This document shows positions 11,343 through 21,961 of a stretch of DNA of 64,000 nt, in pieces. This DNA is from Eustoma russellianum (lineage: Eukaryota; Streptophyta; Magnoliopsida; Gentianales; Gentianaceae), in assembly GCA_036186865.1 (NCBI GenBank), contig AP025047.1, positions 25,189,235 through 25,253,234 on the forward strand, given 5' to 3'. Under the pieces are notes generated by a model that made no database searches, was not told where the DNA came from, and worked only from the letters and a program-made list of their open reading frames with translations. The number at the start of each line of letters is the position of its first letter. The stretch's first letter is position 1. The position numbers and the translations under genes were made by a program.

Positions 11343-11596
11343 CTTATGAACTCTGAAGGACTTGAGTGAGGTTGCTATTTCTGTAAGGAACATGAGGACT
11401 CTTTTGCGCCAAAGCGAAAATGACATCCCCCAATGCTGATAGGGATTTGTTTATATGTTGTGCCTCCTTTAGTTTATCACCAGTAACCTCAGAGCGGTCA
11501 ACTCTTTCGCTTCTGGCTAGATCTACTAAATGGAGACTACGACTCATAACAGAACCGGTTTTCTGACCTACCCCGCGAACATGAATACTCCAAATG
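11343..11596 (-). pseudogene. Kinesin switch II exon with stop codon
   Basis: The minus-strand exon lies between acceptor GGACAG and donor GTAAGT. It reads [16 protein letters not shown], then [32 protein letters not shown] and [16 protein letters not shown]. Switch II in kinesins is DLAGSE. Here GGA has become AGA (codon 11512-11514, minus strand), giving Arg at the glycine that contacts the ATP gamma-phosphate. The conserved LTQVLQDSLG ends here as LQSS followed by TAA (11344-11346), one base from TTA (Leu). The exon joins in phase with its neighbours once the upstream 7-bp duplication is discounted. The motor could not work even if spliced. Confidence 0.9.
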
Positions 11597-11680
11597 CTGT
11601 CCAAGTAAATCCTGATTAATTTGCCTACAAATAAATGTTACAAGTACCAATAGAATACTAGAGAAGGCCAATGACAAAAC

Positions 11681-11862
11681 CTGTGTGATCGGCTGCCGGC
11701 TGCTTCTTTCATTCAATGCTGTGGCACCTTTAGCTCTGTTCTTTAGTCCAATATCCATTAGATCCAATAAATCATCGGTTGATTTGACTGGATACATACT
11801 TGCATCTGGTACTGGTTGGGAGGCCGACATAATTCCAAGTGTGCGCAAATCAAGGGAAACAG
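11681..11862 (-). pseudogene. Kinesin switch I exon with 7-bp duplication
   Basis: The minus-strand exon reads SLDLRTLGIMSASQPVPDAS, then MYPVKSTDDLLDLMDIGLKN and RAKGATALNERSSR. The kinesin switch I motif NxRSSRSH should follow. Instead GCAGCCG is duplicated in tandem (plus strand 11690-11696 and 11697-11703), which shifts the frame to QPIT. Without the extra 7 bp the text reads SSRSH and joins in phase across the donor at 11680 to the next exon. The upstream exon limit is uncertain because copia element E3 starts at 11874, and I could not place the acceptor. Confidence 0.88.
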
Positions 11863-11873
11863 ATACTTGTCAT

Positions 11874-12408
11874 TGTGAAGAAATCAACGATGCTCAACAA
11901 TTGAACAAGAAATTAAACAACAATAAATGAAACAGATATGAATGTTATTGAATCAACAATCACAAACAAAAAGGGGAGAGAATTTTATACAGAGCAAGAC
12001 GGAATGGAAGAGAAGAAGAATGAATTCAGCTATTCATCTTGTGGAAGAAGGAGTAACCGCCACTATTTAAACAAAAACAATACAAACACGAAATGACAAA
12101 ACTACCCCTAACTAAATCCTCATCTCAGTTATCTATTAAGGGCAAAATGGACAATTTCTTCGTTTAAACCGTTTGCCGCCAACCTTCGTCTCCTTCAACT
12201 GACCCCTTCGAACTCACTGCGGTACCTCCTATGCAGCTTGATCATTCCTTCGTGCCAAGACGGTTATTTCTGTTTCTGGGCCCACCATATAACACCTAAA
12301 CCCTTTAATCTCCTACTGCACTTGTACATTCAACGATTGCATCTGGCATGTGCGTGATCACCCTTCGCTGCTCACATGCTCCTCACTAGCTTGCGGTTCA
12401 TCACTTCA
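11874..12408 (-). repeat. E3 3' LTR
   Basis: About 535 bp from TGTGAAGAAATC to ...TCATCACTTCA, directly before the polypurine tract. If the LTR really ends at ...GATTGCA (near 12340), the last part is internal sequence. Confidence 0.7.
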
Positions 12409-13466
12409 CCACCCTCCCTCAAGCTACGCTTGACATATAAGTTGTGAATCCCCAAAAGCCTTAAAATCTCTCCTAACCTCTTATTATCCAAGGCCTTGGT
12501 GAAGACATCCGCCAACTGCAGATTAGTTCTGATAGGCGTCAACTTTAGCATTCCGTCTTGCACCTTATCTCTTACCACATAACAATCAATTTCAATGTGT
12601 TTTGTTCTCTCATGAAACACATGATTCTCTGCAATATATATGGAACTTTTGCAATCACAGAATAACTCTACTGGTCTCTGATCCTCAACTCTTAAGTCCT
12701 TCAACAAATACAACAGCCACTGTAGCTCACAAGTCACCATAGCCATGGCCCTATATTCAGCCTCAGTTGAAGATCTTGAAACTGTAGATTGCTTCTTAGC
12801 CTTCCAGGATATCAACGCATCTCCTAGATACACATAGTATCCAGTGACTGATCTTCGTGTCTTATTACATCCACCCCAGTCTGCATCCACAAACCCTTTA
12901 AGATTCAAGTCTCCTGTCCTTAGGAAAATTATTCCCTGCCCAGCAGTGCCTTTCAGATATCTAAGAACCCTGTATGTTTCTTTAAGATGATTTATTGTTG
13001 GACAATCCAGAAATTGACTTAATTGTTGAACAACAAATGCAATATCAGGCCTTGTTATGGTTAAATATATAAGCTTCCAAATCAGCCTCCTATACTGAGT
13101 TACATCACATAACAAGTTAGAATCATTATGCGCTAAGGCTGTACGTGCTCCCATGGGGCTCTTGGCAGGTTTAGAGTTGATGAAGCATGCCTGTTCCAAG
13201 AGCTCGAAAGTGTACTTTCTCTAATTGACATAGATGCCCCCCTCAGCCTTGGCCACTTCAATGCCAAGAAAGAACTTTAATTTTCCAAGATCCTTAATTT
13301 GAAATTCATGATGTAGTGCTGGTTTGACTTGCTGAATAAGTGCAACATTATCACATGCAACAATTATATCATCTATATAGACAAGCAGTATAATGAAGGA
13401 ACTGCCAACTGACTTGGTAAACAATGTGTAGTCACACTTAGACTGAAGGAATCCCTGGTTTACCAA
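12372..13466 (-). pseudogene. E3 reverse transcriptase C-terminal half and RNase H
   Basis: The frame at 13221-13466 carries the RT catalytic box (ILLVYIDDIIVACDN) and IKDLGKLKFFLGIEVAKA. The frame at 12372-13199 continues with SKPAKSPMGARTALA, TRPDIAFVVQQLSQFLD and RNase H motifs: FVDADWGGC (first Asp), SSTEAEYRAMA (Glu) and LADVFTKAL near the end. A stop at 13200-13220 separates the two. The RNase H part is otherwise open for 275 residues, the best-kept piece of this element. Confidence 0.85.
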
Positions 13467-13633
13467 AAATACAGTTAGAATGACATTTCACTCCCTGCTT
13501 GCTTGTTTCAATCTATAGAGAGACTTTCTTAATCTGCAAACCACATCTGCCTTGGGTAGATCTAAACCAGGGGTGGAGACATATATATTTTCTCATGAAG
13601 GTCTCCATGTAGGAAAGCATTATTGACATCCAT

Positions 13634-14008
13634 TTAATGAATATACCACCTTCTTCTAGCTGCAAGTGCCAGCACCGTCCTTACTGTGGTCATCTTGGCA
13701 ACAGGGGAGAACGTATCCTGGTAGTCAATTCCATATTGCTGAGTGTAACCCTTTGCTACAAGCCTGGCCTTGTATTTGTCTATGTTTCCATCCTTTTTGT
13801 ATTTAATTTTGTAAACCCATCTACAGCCAATGGGCTTCTTCTCTTTGAGAAGTGACATGAGATCCCATGTGTGGTTGCTCTCCAATGTTGCTAGCTCCCT
13901 GGCTATAGCTGCCTGCCATTCAGGTGAACTAACTGCTTCTGCATAAGAGTTAGGCTCTACATGTTGTCCAATACTTAATGCAAATGCTTTGTACTGTGGA
14001 GCTAGCAA
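13634..14008 (-). pseudogene. E3 reverse transcriptase N-terminal part
   Basis: The frame reads [20 protein letters not shown], then [20 protein letters not shown] and [20 protein letters not shown]. This is the standard start of copia reverse transcriptase (RVT_2 family). It is cut off from the YIDD part by stops between 13466 and 13634. Confidence 0.85.
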
Positions 14009-14443
14009 ATCATAAGAAATGTAGTTGTGGAAAGCATGCAGATGAGAAAGCTTATGTGTAGGAGGAGTGTTAGAGGAGAACGTTTGATTGCATTGATAGT
14101 CTGTAAGTAAGTGGGTGGTTGTCTGGCTCTTTGAGGTTTGGTATGTGCTGGTGAGGAAAGGGTCAACTGAGAGTATTGGTTCATGTCCTGAAGAGATATA
14201 GGCAGGTCAATCACAATATTACCAAGCATTGTATGTGATGTGCTTATGGGATTGTCTTGTACAACAATAGCTTAGTTATGAATCTGTCTGGATTGGCTAG
14301 ATGATTGAGCAGGCAAGGTGTTATGAAGTGGTGATGTATTTATAGGATTTTCTGGTACAGTAAAGGTTGGGTTGTGAGGCTGGCTGGACTGGCTAGATTA
14401 TTGGGTAGGTGAAGTGTTATGAGGTGAAGTAGATGGTTGGATG

Positions 14444-15226
14444 TCAAGGATTAGGCATATATGATGTAGTTGGATTAGGCATATATGATGTAGTTGAAAA
14501 GGGTGCATTGTCGTGGATGTTGGAAGGTACATTTGTAGCAGATGTTGGAGTAGGATGAGAATCAGAATTTAAATGATCTTGGGATGAGGAGAAGCGAAAT
14601 GTTCCTTCAAAGAAAGTAACATCTCTAGAGATATGGATTGATTTTGTTTGGAGATCCTGCAGCACATAACCTTTTATCTTATGTGAGAGTCCTAGAAAAA
14701 CACTCCTTTTGGCCCTAGGAGCAAACTTATCTTTGTGAGGTTAGTTATCTGTACCAAAGGCCAGGCATCCGAATATTTTAAGGTTATTGTAAGTGGGAGG
14801 AGCATTGGGCAGAAGCTTATGAGGTGTTTTCTGATGGAGAATAGGAGAGGGAGTTATGTTTATAAGGTAGACTGAGCGTTGGACGCAAAATCCCCAGTAA
14901 GGAGAAGGTAGGCTAGACTGAAATCTTAAAGCTCTTGCCCCTCATAGAATATGTTGATGCTTTCTCTCAACAATGCCATTTTGTTGAGGGGTGTGAGAGC
15001 AACTGGTCTGATGCACATTGCCAAGGGATGAATAGAACAAAGGGATATTAAACTCTTGCCCATTATCTGTCCTTATAACTTTGATATGTGTATTAAACTG
15101 GACAGAAACATAATGACAGAAACTTTGAACAATGGCTCTAGCTTCTGATTTCGTTTTCATGAGATAAATCCAACAGTATCTACTGTAATCATCAACAAAT
15201 GTAAGAAAATATCGTTGCTTATACAT
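14444..15226 (-). pseudogene. E3 integrase core and C-terminal remnants
   Basis: The core at 14942-15226 reads YFLTFVDDYSRYCWIYLM, VIRTDNGQEF (second catalytic Asp) and QQNGIVERKHQHI (catalytic Glu kept). Downstream, 14444-14665 has the integrase C-terminal text before RT. A 24-bp tandem repeat, GGATTAGGCATATATGATG..., at about 14450-14497 duplicates a short peptide (SYMPNPT) at the end of that frame. Stops and frame changes separate the parts. Confidence 0.8.
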
Positions 15227-15247
15227 GGTGTAATATCTGTAAGGTCC

Positions 15248-15973
15248 TCATATGTCAATGTGTACAAGAGTAAAGGGTGAAGCAGATGCAGAATGGGAAA
15301 TTGGGAAAGGGGACCTTTTCTGTTTAGCCAAAGGACATATGACACACGGATAGTCATGGTCTGGAATCAATACATCAGGATGGTTTTTATGTATTTCTCT
15401 GATTCTTGGTGTTGACATATGGCCAAGTCTTGCATGCCACAACTTAGAATCAGAAGACTGAACAGACAAGGTTTGAAAGGATGTGGGAGAGGTGATGCAG
15501 GAAGAAACAGTTGGAAATTTCAATGTTCCTTCAAAACGGTACAGCCCTTGAAAAGCTTCAGCTGAACCAATCATCTTCTTGGTCTTTATATCCTGAATCA
15601 CACATTTGTTTGAGTAGAAAGAAATGCGTATGGTATGAAACAGAGTCAATTTACTCAAGGACGTGAGATTAAACTTAAATGTAGGAACATACAACACATC
15701 ATAAATGGTAAGATCATTGTTTACCCTGATGGTACCAATGTGAGTGACAGAAGCAATGGACTTATCAGGCAACTTGACAGACACATCAAAGACTGGTGAA
15801 TAAGAGTCAAACAAATGTACACATGAGTATATATGATCACTAGCTCCAGAGTCCAAAATCCAAATGTTTAAGTTTTGGACAACATTTTTACCTGAAGACT
15901 TACCAGAATCAGCAGCCATCTGAGCTGACATTACAGTATGGGAGGAGTTAGCCATGGTGGCTGCATCATTCAA
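15248..15973 (-). pseudogene. E3 protease and integrase zinc finger
   Basis: An open frame of 241 residues. The protease active site WILDSGASDHIYS is intact near residue 33. It is followed by the copia text VLYVPTFKFNLTSLSKL and the integrase HHCC finger (LWHARLGHMS ... CVICPLAKQKR). It lies between gag and the integrase core in the expected order. Confidence 0.85.
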
Positions 15974-16000
15974 GTTCCTGCCACCCTTTTTACCATGCTC

Positions 16001-16978
16001 CTACAACATACTTACAATCTGTGCATACTGCTCAGGGGTGAATACAGACTGGGACACCACAGATCCTGGTTCTTGATCACAAGGACTATAAGATTCTTGA
16101 GAGTTCAGCTCTCCTTGGCCAGCCACATCACCAAACTGCTGGTCTCCTCCTTCAACATTCACCATGTTCACTTGCCCCCTTGGCTTAAACCCCGGTGGAT
16201 ATCTATGTTTTTTATAACATCTATCTAATGTTTGTCCAGTCATATTTCAAAACGCACAGAAAGGAACCTTGGAGTTATTCTTACCATACCTTGGATTTTC
16301 TCTCTTAACTCCTCTGCCTGCAACCACTGATATATTCGTATTTAGTCCCTCATTACCTGAGCCTTTATAGCCATTTCAATTCCCCTTAGAACCATAACTC
16401 ACATTCATAACAGCAGTTGGATTATTAACAAACGGATTCTGAGAATTAACACCAGAATACAACAATTTCCTTTCAAGTTTAACGGCCATGGCAAAGGTGC
16501 TTTTCAAGTCAGGAAGAGGACTAGTCAGCAAGACTTGTGACTTAACTGCTTCAAAATCATCGTTTAATCCTTTCAAAAACTTAATGACACAATCATCTTC
16601 TATGAACTTGCTAATTGATCCAGTAATATTACATGTGCATCTCCTACAAGTGCACACAGGTACTGACTTCAAGATTGACAGTTTCTCCCAAATCCCCTTT
16701 AATTTTGTAGAGTATTATGTTACTTTCATATTATTTTGTCTAACTCCATAGAACTTTTCTTGCAAGTCAGATAAACGAAATAAATCAACATTACCATATC
16801 TAAATTTCAAATCACTCCATATGTTAGATGCATTATCCAACCAAACACCACTTTGCGCAATACTAGGAATTAAAGAATTGACTAACCAGGAAGCAATCAT
16901 GTTATTTGCTTTAATCCATGCATTAAATCTTCTCGCTCCATCAGCAGGTCTTTCAATTGAACCATCCATAAAACCCAC
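16001..16978 (-). pseudogene. E3 gag
   Basis: Read downward: GFMDGSIERPADGARRFNAW, then NNMIASWLVNSLIPSIAQSG and WSDLKFRYGNVDLFRLSDLQ, the copia gag (UBN2-like) capsid region. It continues at 16376-16672 with DDCVIKFLKGLNDDFEAVKS. The zinc-knuckle end at 16001-16243 retains LDRCYKKHRYPPGFKPRG but has lost its N-terminal cysteines to a frame break. Close relatives in this window are E5 and E8. Confidence 0.8.
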
Positions 16979-17207
16979 CTTGTTCTTTGTCTCAAGTGCT
17001 CTCTTAACCGATCTACTTCAGCCATGGTAATTATTACGGTCTAACAACGGTTGAACAAGAATCATTGAAGGATTATCACTAGGATGAATATAAAATGGAT
17101 CCTCAGAAGGATCAGTGATCGTGGAGTGCAAATTGACTCCAGAGGGAGAGGTATTGCTACTAGATGCCATAAATGATCCAAAGTTCATATACAGTTCTCT
17201 GATACCA

Positions 17208-17675
17208 TGTGAAGAAATTAACGATGCTCAACAATTGAACAAACAATTAAACAACAACAAATGAAACAGATGAGAATGTTATTGAATCAACAATCACAAA
17301 CGAAAAGGGGAGAGAATTTTACAGAGAGCAAGATGGAATGGAGGAGAAGAAGTATGAATTCAGCTATTCATCTTGTGGAAGAAGGAGTAACCACCACTAT
17401 TTAAACAAAAACAATACAAACACGAAATGACAAAAATACCTCTAACTAAATCCTCATCTCAGTTATCTATTAAGGGCAAAATGGACAATTTCTTCGTTTA
17501 AACCGTTTGCCGCCAAACTTCGTCTCCTTTAACTGGCCCCTTCGAACTCACTATGGTGCCTCCTCCGCAGCTTGATCATTCCTTCGTGACAAGATGGTTA
17601 TTTCTATTTCTGGCCCCCCTATATAACACCTAAACCCTTTAATCTCCAACTGCACTTGTCAATTCAACGATTGCA
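17208..17675 (-). repeat. E3 5' LTR (possibly truncated)
   Basis: Starts TGTGAAGAAATT after the primer-binding-site complement and matches 11874-12340 to ...ATTCAACGATTGCA. The terminal 60-70 bp seen at the left copy are absent. Confidence 0.75.
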
Positions 17676-17878
17676 CCAAAACTCTCTTTATATTAAAGTC
17701 TTATTAGGTGTATATGATGAACGATAATGTAACGTAGTAAATCAATACATTGGGATCCTAGTGTCTTCAATCTGGTAAAAAGGTAGTTTTAGTTTTAGCC
17801 AAATTGTCAAATTGAATAAATAAAAAATGACACTTTTATGGAGGAATAGTTGATTTATGCTTTGAAGTATTAATACAA

Positions 17879-18433
17879 ATAGATGTAAGTCTATACAATA
17901 GAAATATAAGCCCAACAGAGTTACAGTCGACCTGTGCTGAGCTAAACATAGTAGCAGCCGCGCTGGAGAAGTAAGAAGCGTAAGATATCGAGGTGAAGCT
18001 GTGGTAAGTAGATAGGAATACTGCTATGCCGAGGTGGCCAAGGCAAAGAAGAGGAGAGCCGAGGTGAAAAGCAACACAGAACTATAGATGACGAGGTGAA
18101 GAAGAGCAAAGAAGAAGAGTCATAATAAAGGTGTGCAAAACGGAGGTGACGAGGTAAAGGCATAACCAGTTAGGCAGCAAAGCTGAAGCCGAGCTGCAAC
18201 ACTTAGTGTTTTGTACATGTAAATATAATAGCTTAGAGCCTTAGCTGTACATATGTTTGAGCTGAGTAAGTAAATAGCCATTAGGTATCAAATCAAGTTA
18301 CTATAGAAGATAGTTATTGTATGGAAAACAAAGCCGTTAGATGCCATGTAAACTCCTATAAAAAGAAAAAACACACCTTGTATATTAAACTAACTTGAAT
18401 GAATTTTATATTTTTTTGAATCTCGACAATAAA
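17879..18433 (+). mobile_element. Solo LTR E4 related to the E1 family
   Basis: LTR body 17884-18428, TGTAAGTCTATAC to GAATCTCGACA, flanked by ATAGA and ATAAA (4 of 5 identical). Its last 110 bp, reverse-complemented, resemble the start of the E1 LTR: GAGATTCAAA, ATTCATTCAAGTTA, CTTTTTATAGGAG and TCTAACGGC. Its orientation is therefore opposite to E1. The body has the same GCTGAGCT/GAGGTGA-rich text. A TATA-like CTATAAAAAG lies near 18356. No internal genes are present. It interrupts the kinesin text just after SNDGSHKKYPF. Confidence 0.7.
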
Positions 18434-18505
18434 AGGATATTTCTTGTGGGAACCATCATTTGACAATAGATCACAGACTTGTTCGTTATATATCTCCACT
18501 ATCTG
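18429..18505 (-). pseudogene. Kinesin motor exon part 2 (between E4 and E6)
   Basis: The minus strand reads IVEIYNEQVCDLLSNDGSHK and KYPF. VEIYNEQVxDLL is a hallmark of the kinesin motor (between the P-loop exon and switch I). The first half of this exon is at 28872-28987. E6 (10.4 kb) lies between, with a perfect ATCTG duplication. Removing it restores SYEILVQIVEIYNEQ in frame. Downstream the text runs into solo LTR E4. Confidence 0.88.
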
Positions 18506-20003
18506 TGTTAAAACAAAGTTTAAGTTTTGATGATTTGCACAAGTTTATACGTTGAACGATGGATTAGGCGCCTTATGTAATGTGGTTGGAAGTCAATATA
18601 CTTTGAACGCTTACATTAGGCGCTTCATGTGCCTTGGTGAATTCCAGTACACTTCGAACGCCTATATTAGGCGCTTCATGTGAAGTGTATGGAAGCTCAA
18701 ACACTTCGAATGCCTACATTAGGCGCTTCATGTGAAGTGTATGGAAGCCTGAACACTTCGAATGCCTACATTAGGCGCTTCATGTGTTCTGGGAAGAAGG
18801 TAGTACACTTTGAACGCCTACATTAGGCGGTTCATGTGTACCACCAAGTCAAAAGTACCTTTCCCCCCAAAATGGGCACGTACATCAAGTACTTTCTGAG
18901 AAATGTCAGAATTAGTTCGAACAAGCATGAAGGCTGACATTAGGCGCTTCATGTGACTTCGAACACCTTTAGTTGCCCACATAAGGCGCTTTATGTGACT
19001 TTGAACGACTGTTCATTTTCACATTAAGAGCTCCAAGTCACTTCGAACGCCTGTTCATTAAACACATTAGGCGCTTCATATGACCAACGTTACAAAGGTC
19101 TTTTGCTTCACTTTCTAACATCAGTTGACTCTTTGTACCCTCCTCATTTAGTGTTATTTTCACAGGTCCTCCCTCAAACCTGAAGATGCCAGGTTTCCTT
19201 TCTTGGCTTTCTTTTTGAAATCTCTCCAAAAGTGTTGCTACATGCCAAGGAGAGATCTCCAATGATGAGGACACACCAACACAAGATGCCAAAACCCATT
19301 ATGTGCTCTGCAGGTGGCTTCAAATGGGAAGATTTTGAAGATTGATAAAAAGAAGAGTTTTCTTCTCTTCTTCTCAAACTTTCTACCATTCAAGCTCTCA
19401 AGTATTCTCTCAAAGCTCAAGCTCTCAAGATAGTTGTAAACTTTGTATATTTTTACTTTATTGTTGAGAGTGATTATTGTAAGAAGAAGAAAAGTCTTCT
19501 TCTTAGTGAGTAAAGATTGTGAGAGGCTGTGTAGATTGTTGGTCAAGGAGCAAGAGTGCTTCTTGTTTGAGTTTTCTAGACTTTGAAGGGTTAGTTGATC
19601 GTGTTGTGGTGCATTATTCTCCCAACAAGATTTCTTTGAGGGCAAAGAAGATCTTTGGAGGCTAGACTTCAAAGGGTTAGAATTCTCGGTTGTGGTCTAG
19701 GTATGTGTCCTAGTTTTCCATCTTGTTGGAATTTATTTTTGATTGTTGTTTCCCCCCCATAGAAATAACAATCCCATTTTCAAAATCCTTCTTGTGAAAA
19801 ATCAAGAAGGTAGAGGAGTAGAGTCATTTGACTTGAACCTCTATACATCCTTGTATTCTTTACCTTTCTGCAAGTTTTTATTCTTCTTAAAGAACACATC
19901 CAAGTATTGGTTGCACTCAAAACAAAAAATATCCACAAAATATCCATACTTGGTGAACGCACTATTCAACCCCCCCTTCTAGTGTGTTCTAAGGGAACTA
20001 ACA
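18506..20003 (+). repeat. E6 5' LTR
   Basis: TGTTAAAACAAAG to GGAACTAACA. The first 600 bp hold about ten degenerate repeats around TTCGAACGCC and AGGCGCTTCATGTG. The end carries CACTATTCAACCCCCCC followed by TTCTAGTGTG, shared with other SIRE-like LTRs in this window. Confidence 0.93.
18545..19085 (+). repeat. E6 U3 repeat array (TTCGAACGCC / AGGCGCTTCATG)
   Basis: About ten units of 40-55 bp, each with a TTYGAACGCC half and a TTAGGCGCTTCATGTG half. In several units the two halves form CGCCTACATTAGGCG, a perfect 6-bp-arm palindrome. TTCGAA is itself palindromic. Units near 18652-18800 are the most regular and also share AAGTGTATGGAAGCC. The same array is in the right LTR (27415-27960) and a relative lies at 25235-25505. 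Confidence 0.8.
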
Positions 20004-20064
20004 ATTTGTATCCAAGCCTAATCTTGTTCATTTGAGTTCAAATACAAGATTTGATCATTAGAGT

Positions 20065-20481
20065 ATGGATCCTTTTGTTTTTGATGATGCGAGTTCCCCA
20101 AGTAGTGATGCCTCAAGAAGAAGGAGGCAAGAGACACTTCTCCCTTCAATTTCAAGTGTCCATGTCAAAGTTCCTATGTTTGATCCTCTCAACTACCCAC
20201 TATGGAAATCAAACATGGAAATATATCTTCGTTTATGTGGGTACCAAATATGGAGAGAAGTATCAAAAGGTTCCATCATTCCTTTTGATATTGATGATCC
20301 TACTCCTGAAGTGGAGTTAAAGTTTGCCATAAATAGCAAAGCTCTTGCTATTTTGAAGAGCTCTCTTACTCCAAATGAGAGAGCTCAGATTCAAGGAGTC
20401 CAATCCGCTCATGAGGCTTGGACAAAGCTAGAGATGATCCATGAAGGAACATCTCAAGTGAGGAAGGCGAAAAGGAGATAG
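20065..20481 (+). pseudogene. E6 gag, N-terminal part
   Basis: The frame starts MDPFVFDDASSPSSDASRRR and continues VKVPMFDPLNYPLWKSNMEI, LKFAINSKALAILKSSLTPN and AHEAWTKLEMIHEGTSQVRK. This is the DUF4219/UBN2-like capsid region of copia gag. A stop at 20479-20481 and a frameshift separate it from the rest of gag. LIKQFYNFTVPK, the expected continuation, follows at once. Confidence 0.85.
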
Positions 20482-20651
20482 TTGATCAAACAATTCTACA
20501 ACTTCACTGTCCCCAAAGTTAAAAAATCGAAGAGTCCATCCAAATAATCACCAAACTTGTCAACCTTCTCACAGCGGTTGGCAAGAAAATAGAACAAGAG
20601 GATCTCAATCATTGCTTCCTAAACAGCTTAGAAAGAGAATGGAACGCTAAA

Positions 20652-21913
20652 GTGACGGCCAATGAGGAGTCCAAGGATTTGGAGACCATCACCTTGGATG
20701 AGCTATATGGGAATCTCATCACTTATGAGATTCATCTTGATGCTCAAGAGAAGAACGACCCCATTTGCCACTCTACAAAAGCTCTTGCTTGCGAGTCGGA
20801 GGACTCGGACGATGAAGTCGGACTTCTAGTTGGAAGATTCCGACGTTTTGCTAGAAAGAATGAGGATGAAGCTAAAAGATTCATCAAAGATAAATTCTCC
20901 AAGGACAAGGTGAAGGACCAAGACAACAAATGCTATAAATGTGGGAAGTTTGGTCACTTCATGAAGGATTGTCGGGTGAAGGAGCCGCAACTCAAGGACA
21001 AAAAGGCCATCTACCAAAGGAAAAGGGCATTGCAAGCGGAAGTAGCCCATTGGGAGAGCATTCTTTCCGGGTCCGAGAGCAGCAATGGCGACCATGATGA
21101 TCTTGCACTCACGGGTGTAGTTCAAGATGATGTAGACAAGGAGTTCTTTGCACTCATGGCCATTGATGATGACATGGAGGTATGCAATATTTCATCTCAG
21201 TATAGATTAATTGATGAACGAGATGATTTAGTGCAAGAAAATGACCTCTTAGATTTAAAATATAAACGTGTCAAAAAGGAATTTAGAGCATGCTTAAATG
21301 AATATAATGACACTTTAGAAGATCACATTGCATTACAACTTGAGCATGACATATTTTTGACCATGCATGTGATTGCACTAAAAGAAAAACATGATTTGAT
21401 GAAATCATGTGCTCAATCCCTTGATGAAATGAAAAATGATTCAAGGGTAAGTGCTACAAAAGTAGAGGTTGTTAAGGATGCATCTAGGCCTATTTTGAAA
21501 GCTAAAATCAAGCCTAGTGCCATGTATGCATCTAAGAAAGGAAAGAAAAAAGAACAAGCACAAGTAGTCAAGGAGTCTAAAACCTCCTTGAAGAAACAAC
21601 GGCACATGCCTAAAGCAAAGGCAAATGCACCAAAGGTATCACAACCTTCGGTCAATGTCGTGAAAAAAAACCTTCTTCAATTCCAAAGAAGGTTGTTCCT
21701 AAAAAGGAATCACGAAATATGCCAACGCACAAGCATGCACAATCTCACAAACATACTCCTACATGTTTTTATTGCAATAGGAAAGGTCATGTAGAAAGAG
21801 TATGCAGGGCTAAAAATAATAAGAATCTTGTGTGTGTGCGGAAAGGGGAAATAAAGGTAACTAACCTTCAAGGACCAAAAAAAGGGTACCAACTTCATAT
21901 GGTTCATTTGTAG
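20652..21913 (+). pseudogene. E6 gag, nucleocapsid and coiled-coil tail
   Basis: 380 open residues with zinc knuckle CYKCGKFGHFMKDC (residues 94-107, CX2CX4HX4C intact). A long charged, probably coiled stretch follows (residues 180-290: LIDERDDLVQENDLLDLKYK), then a basic Lys-rich tail. A second knuckle, CFYCNRKGHVERVC, is in another frame near 21757-21800, so there is a frameshift near 21680. A gag with two zinc knuckles and a long coil is typical of SIRE elements. The remnant gag in E10 keeps only the coil. Confidence 0.83.
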
Positions 21914-21961
21914 GCCCTAGCACTCAATGGAGAAAGCGAAGACAAGAAGGTCAAATGGGTC

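Larger units (their letters stand above)
11874..17675 (-). mobile_element. Copia LTR retrotransposon E3
   Basis: Two related LTRs start TGTGAAGAAATY at 11874 and 17208. A primer-binding site complement (CTCTGATACCA) directly precedes the right LTR. The minus-strand order is gag, protease, integrase, RT, RNase H (copia). A polypurine tract, GAGGGAGGGTGG on the minus strand, lies near 12409-12420. The two copies share their text up to ...ACGATTGCA. The left one continues another 60-70 bp to CACTTCA, while the right one changes to unrelated sequence at 17676. I found no target-site duplication, so the right end may be truncated or rearranged. Confidence 0.85.

Noticed and set aside
11869..17680. 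Target-site duplication for E3
   Set aside because: The flanks GTCAT and CCAAA do not match; either the right LTR is truncated or the insertion site was rearranged.
17676..17883. Kinesin coding sequence between E3 and E4
   Set aside because: A piece of exon may be expected here, but the minus-strand text hits stops early and no conserved motif is seen; it is more likely intron.
19238..19672. 144-residue minus-strand frame, repeated at 28109-28543
   Set aside because: It occurs twice only because it sits in both LTRs of E6, antisense to the element; the text is Ser/Leu-rich without motifs.
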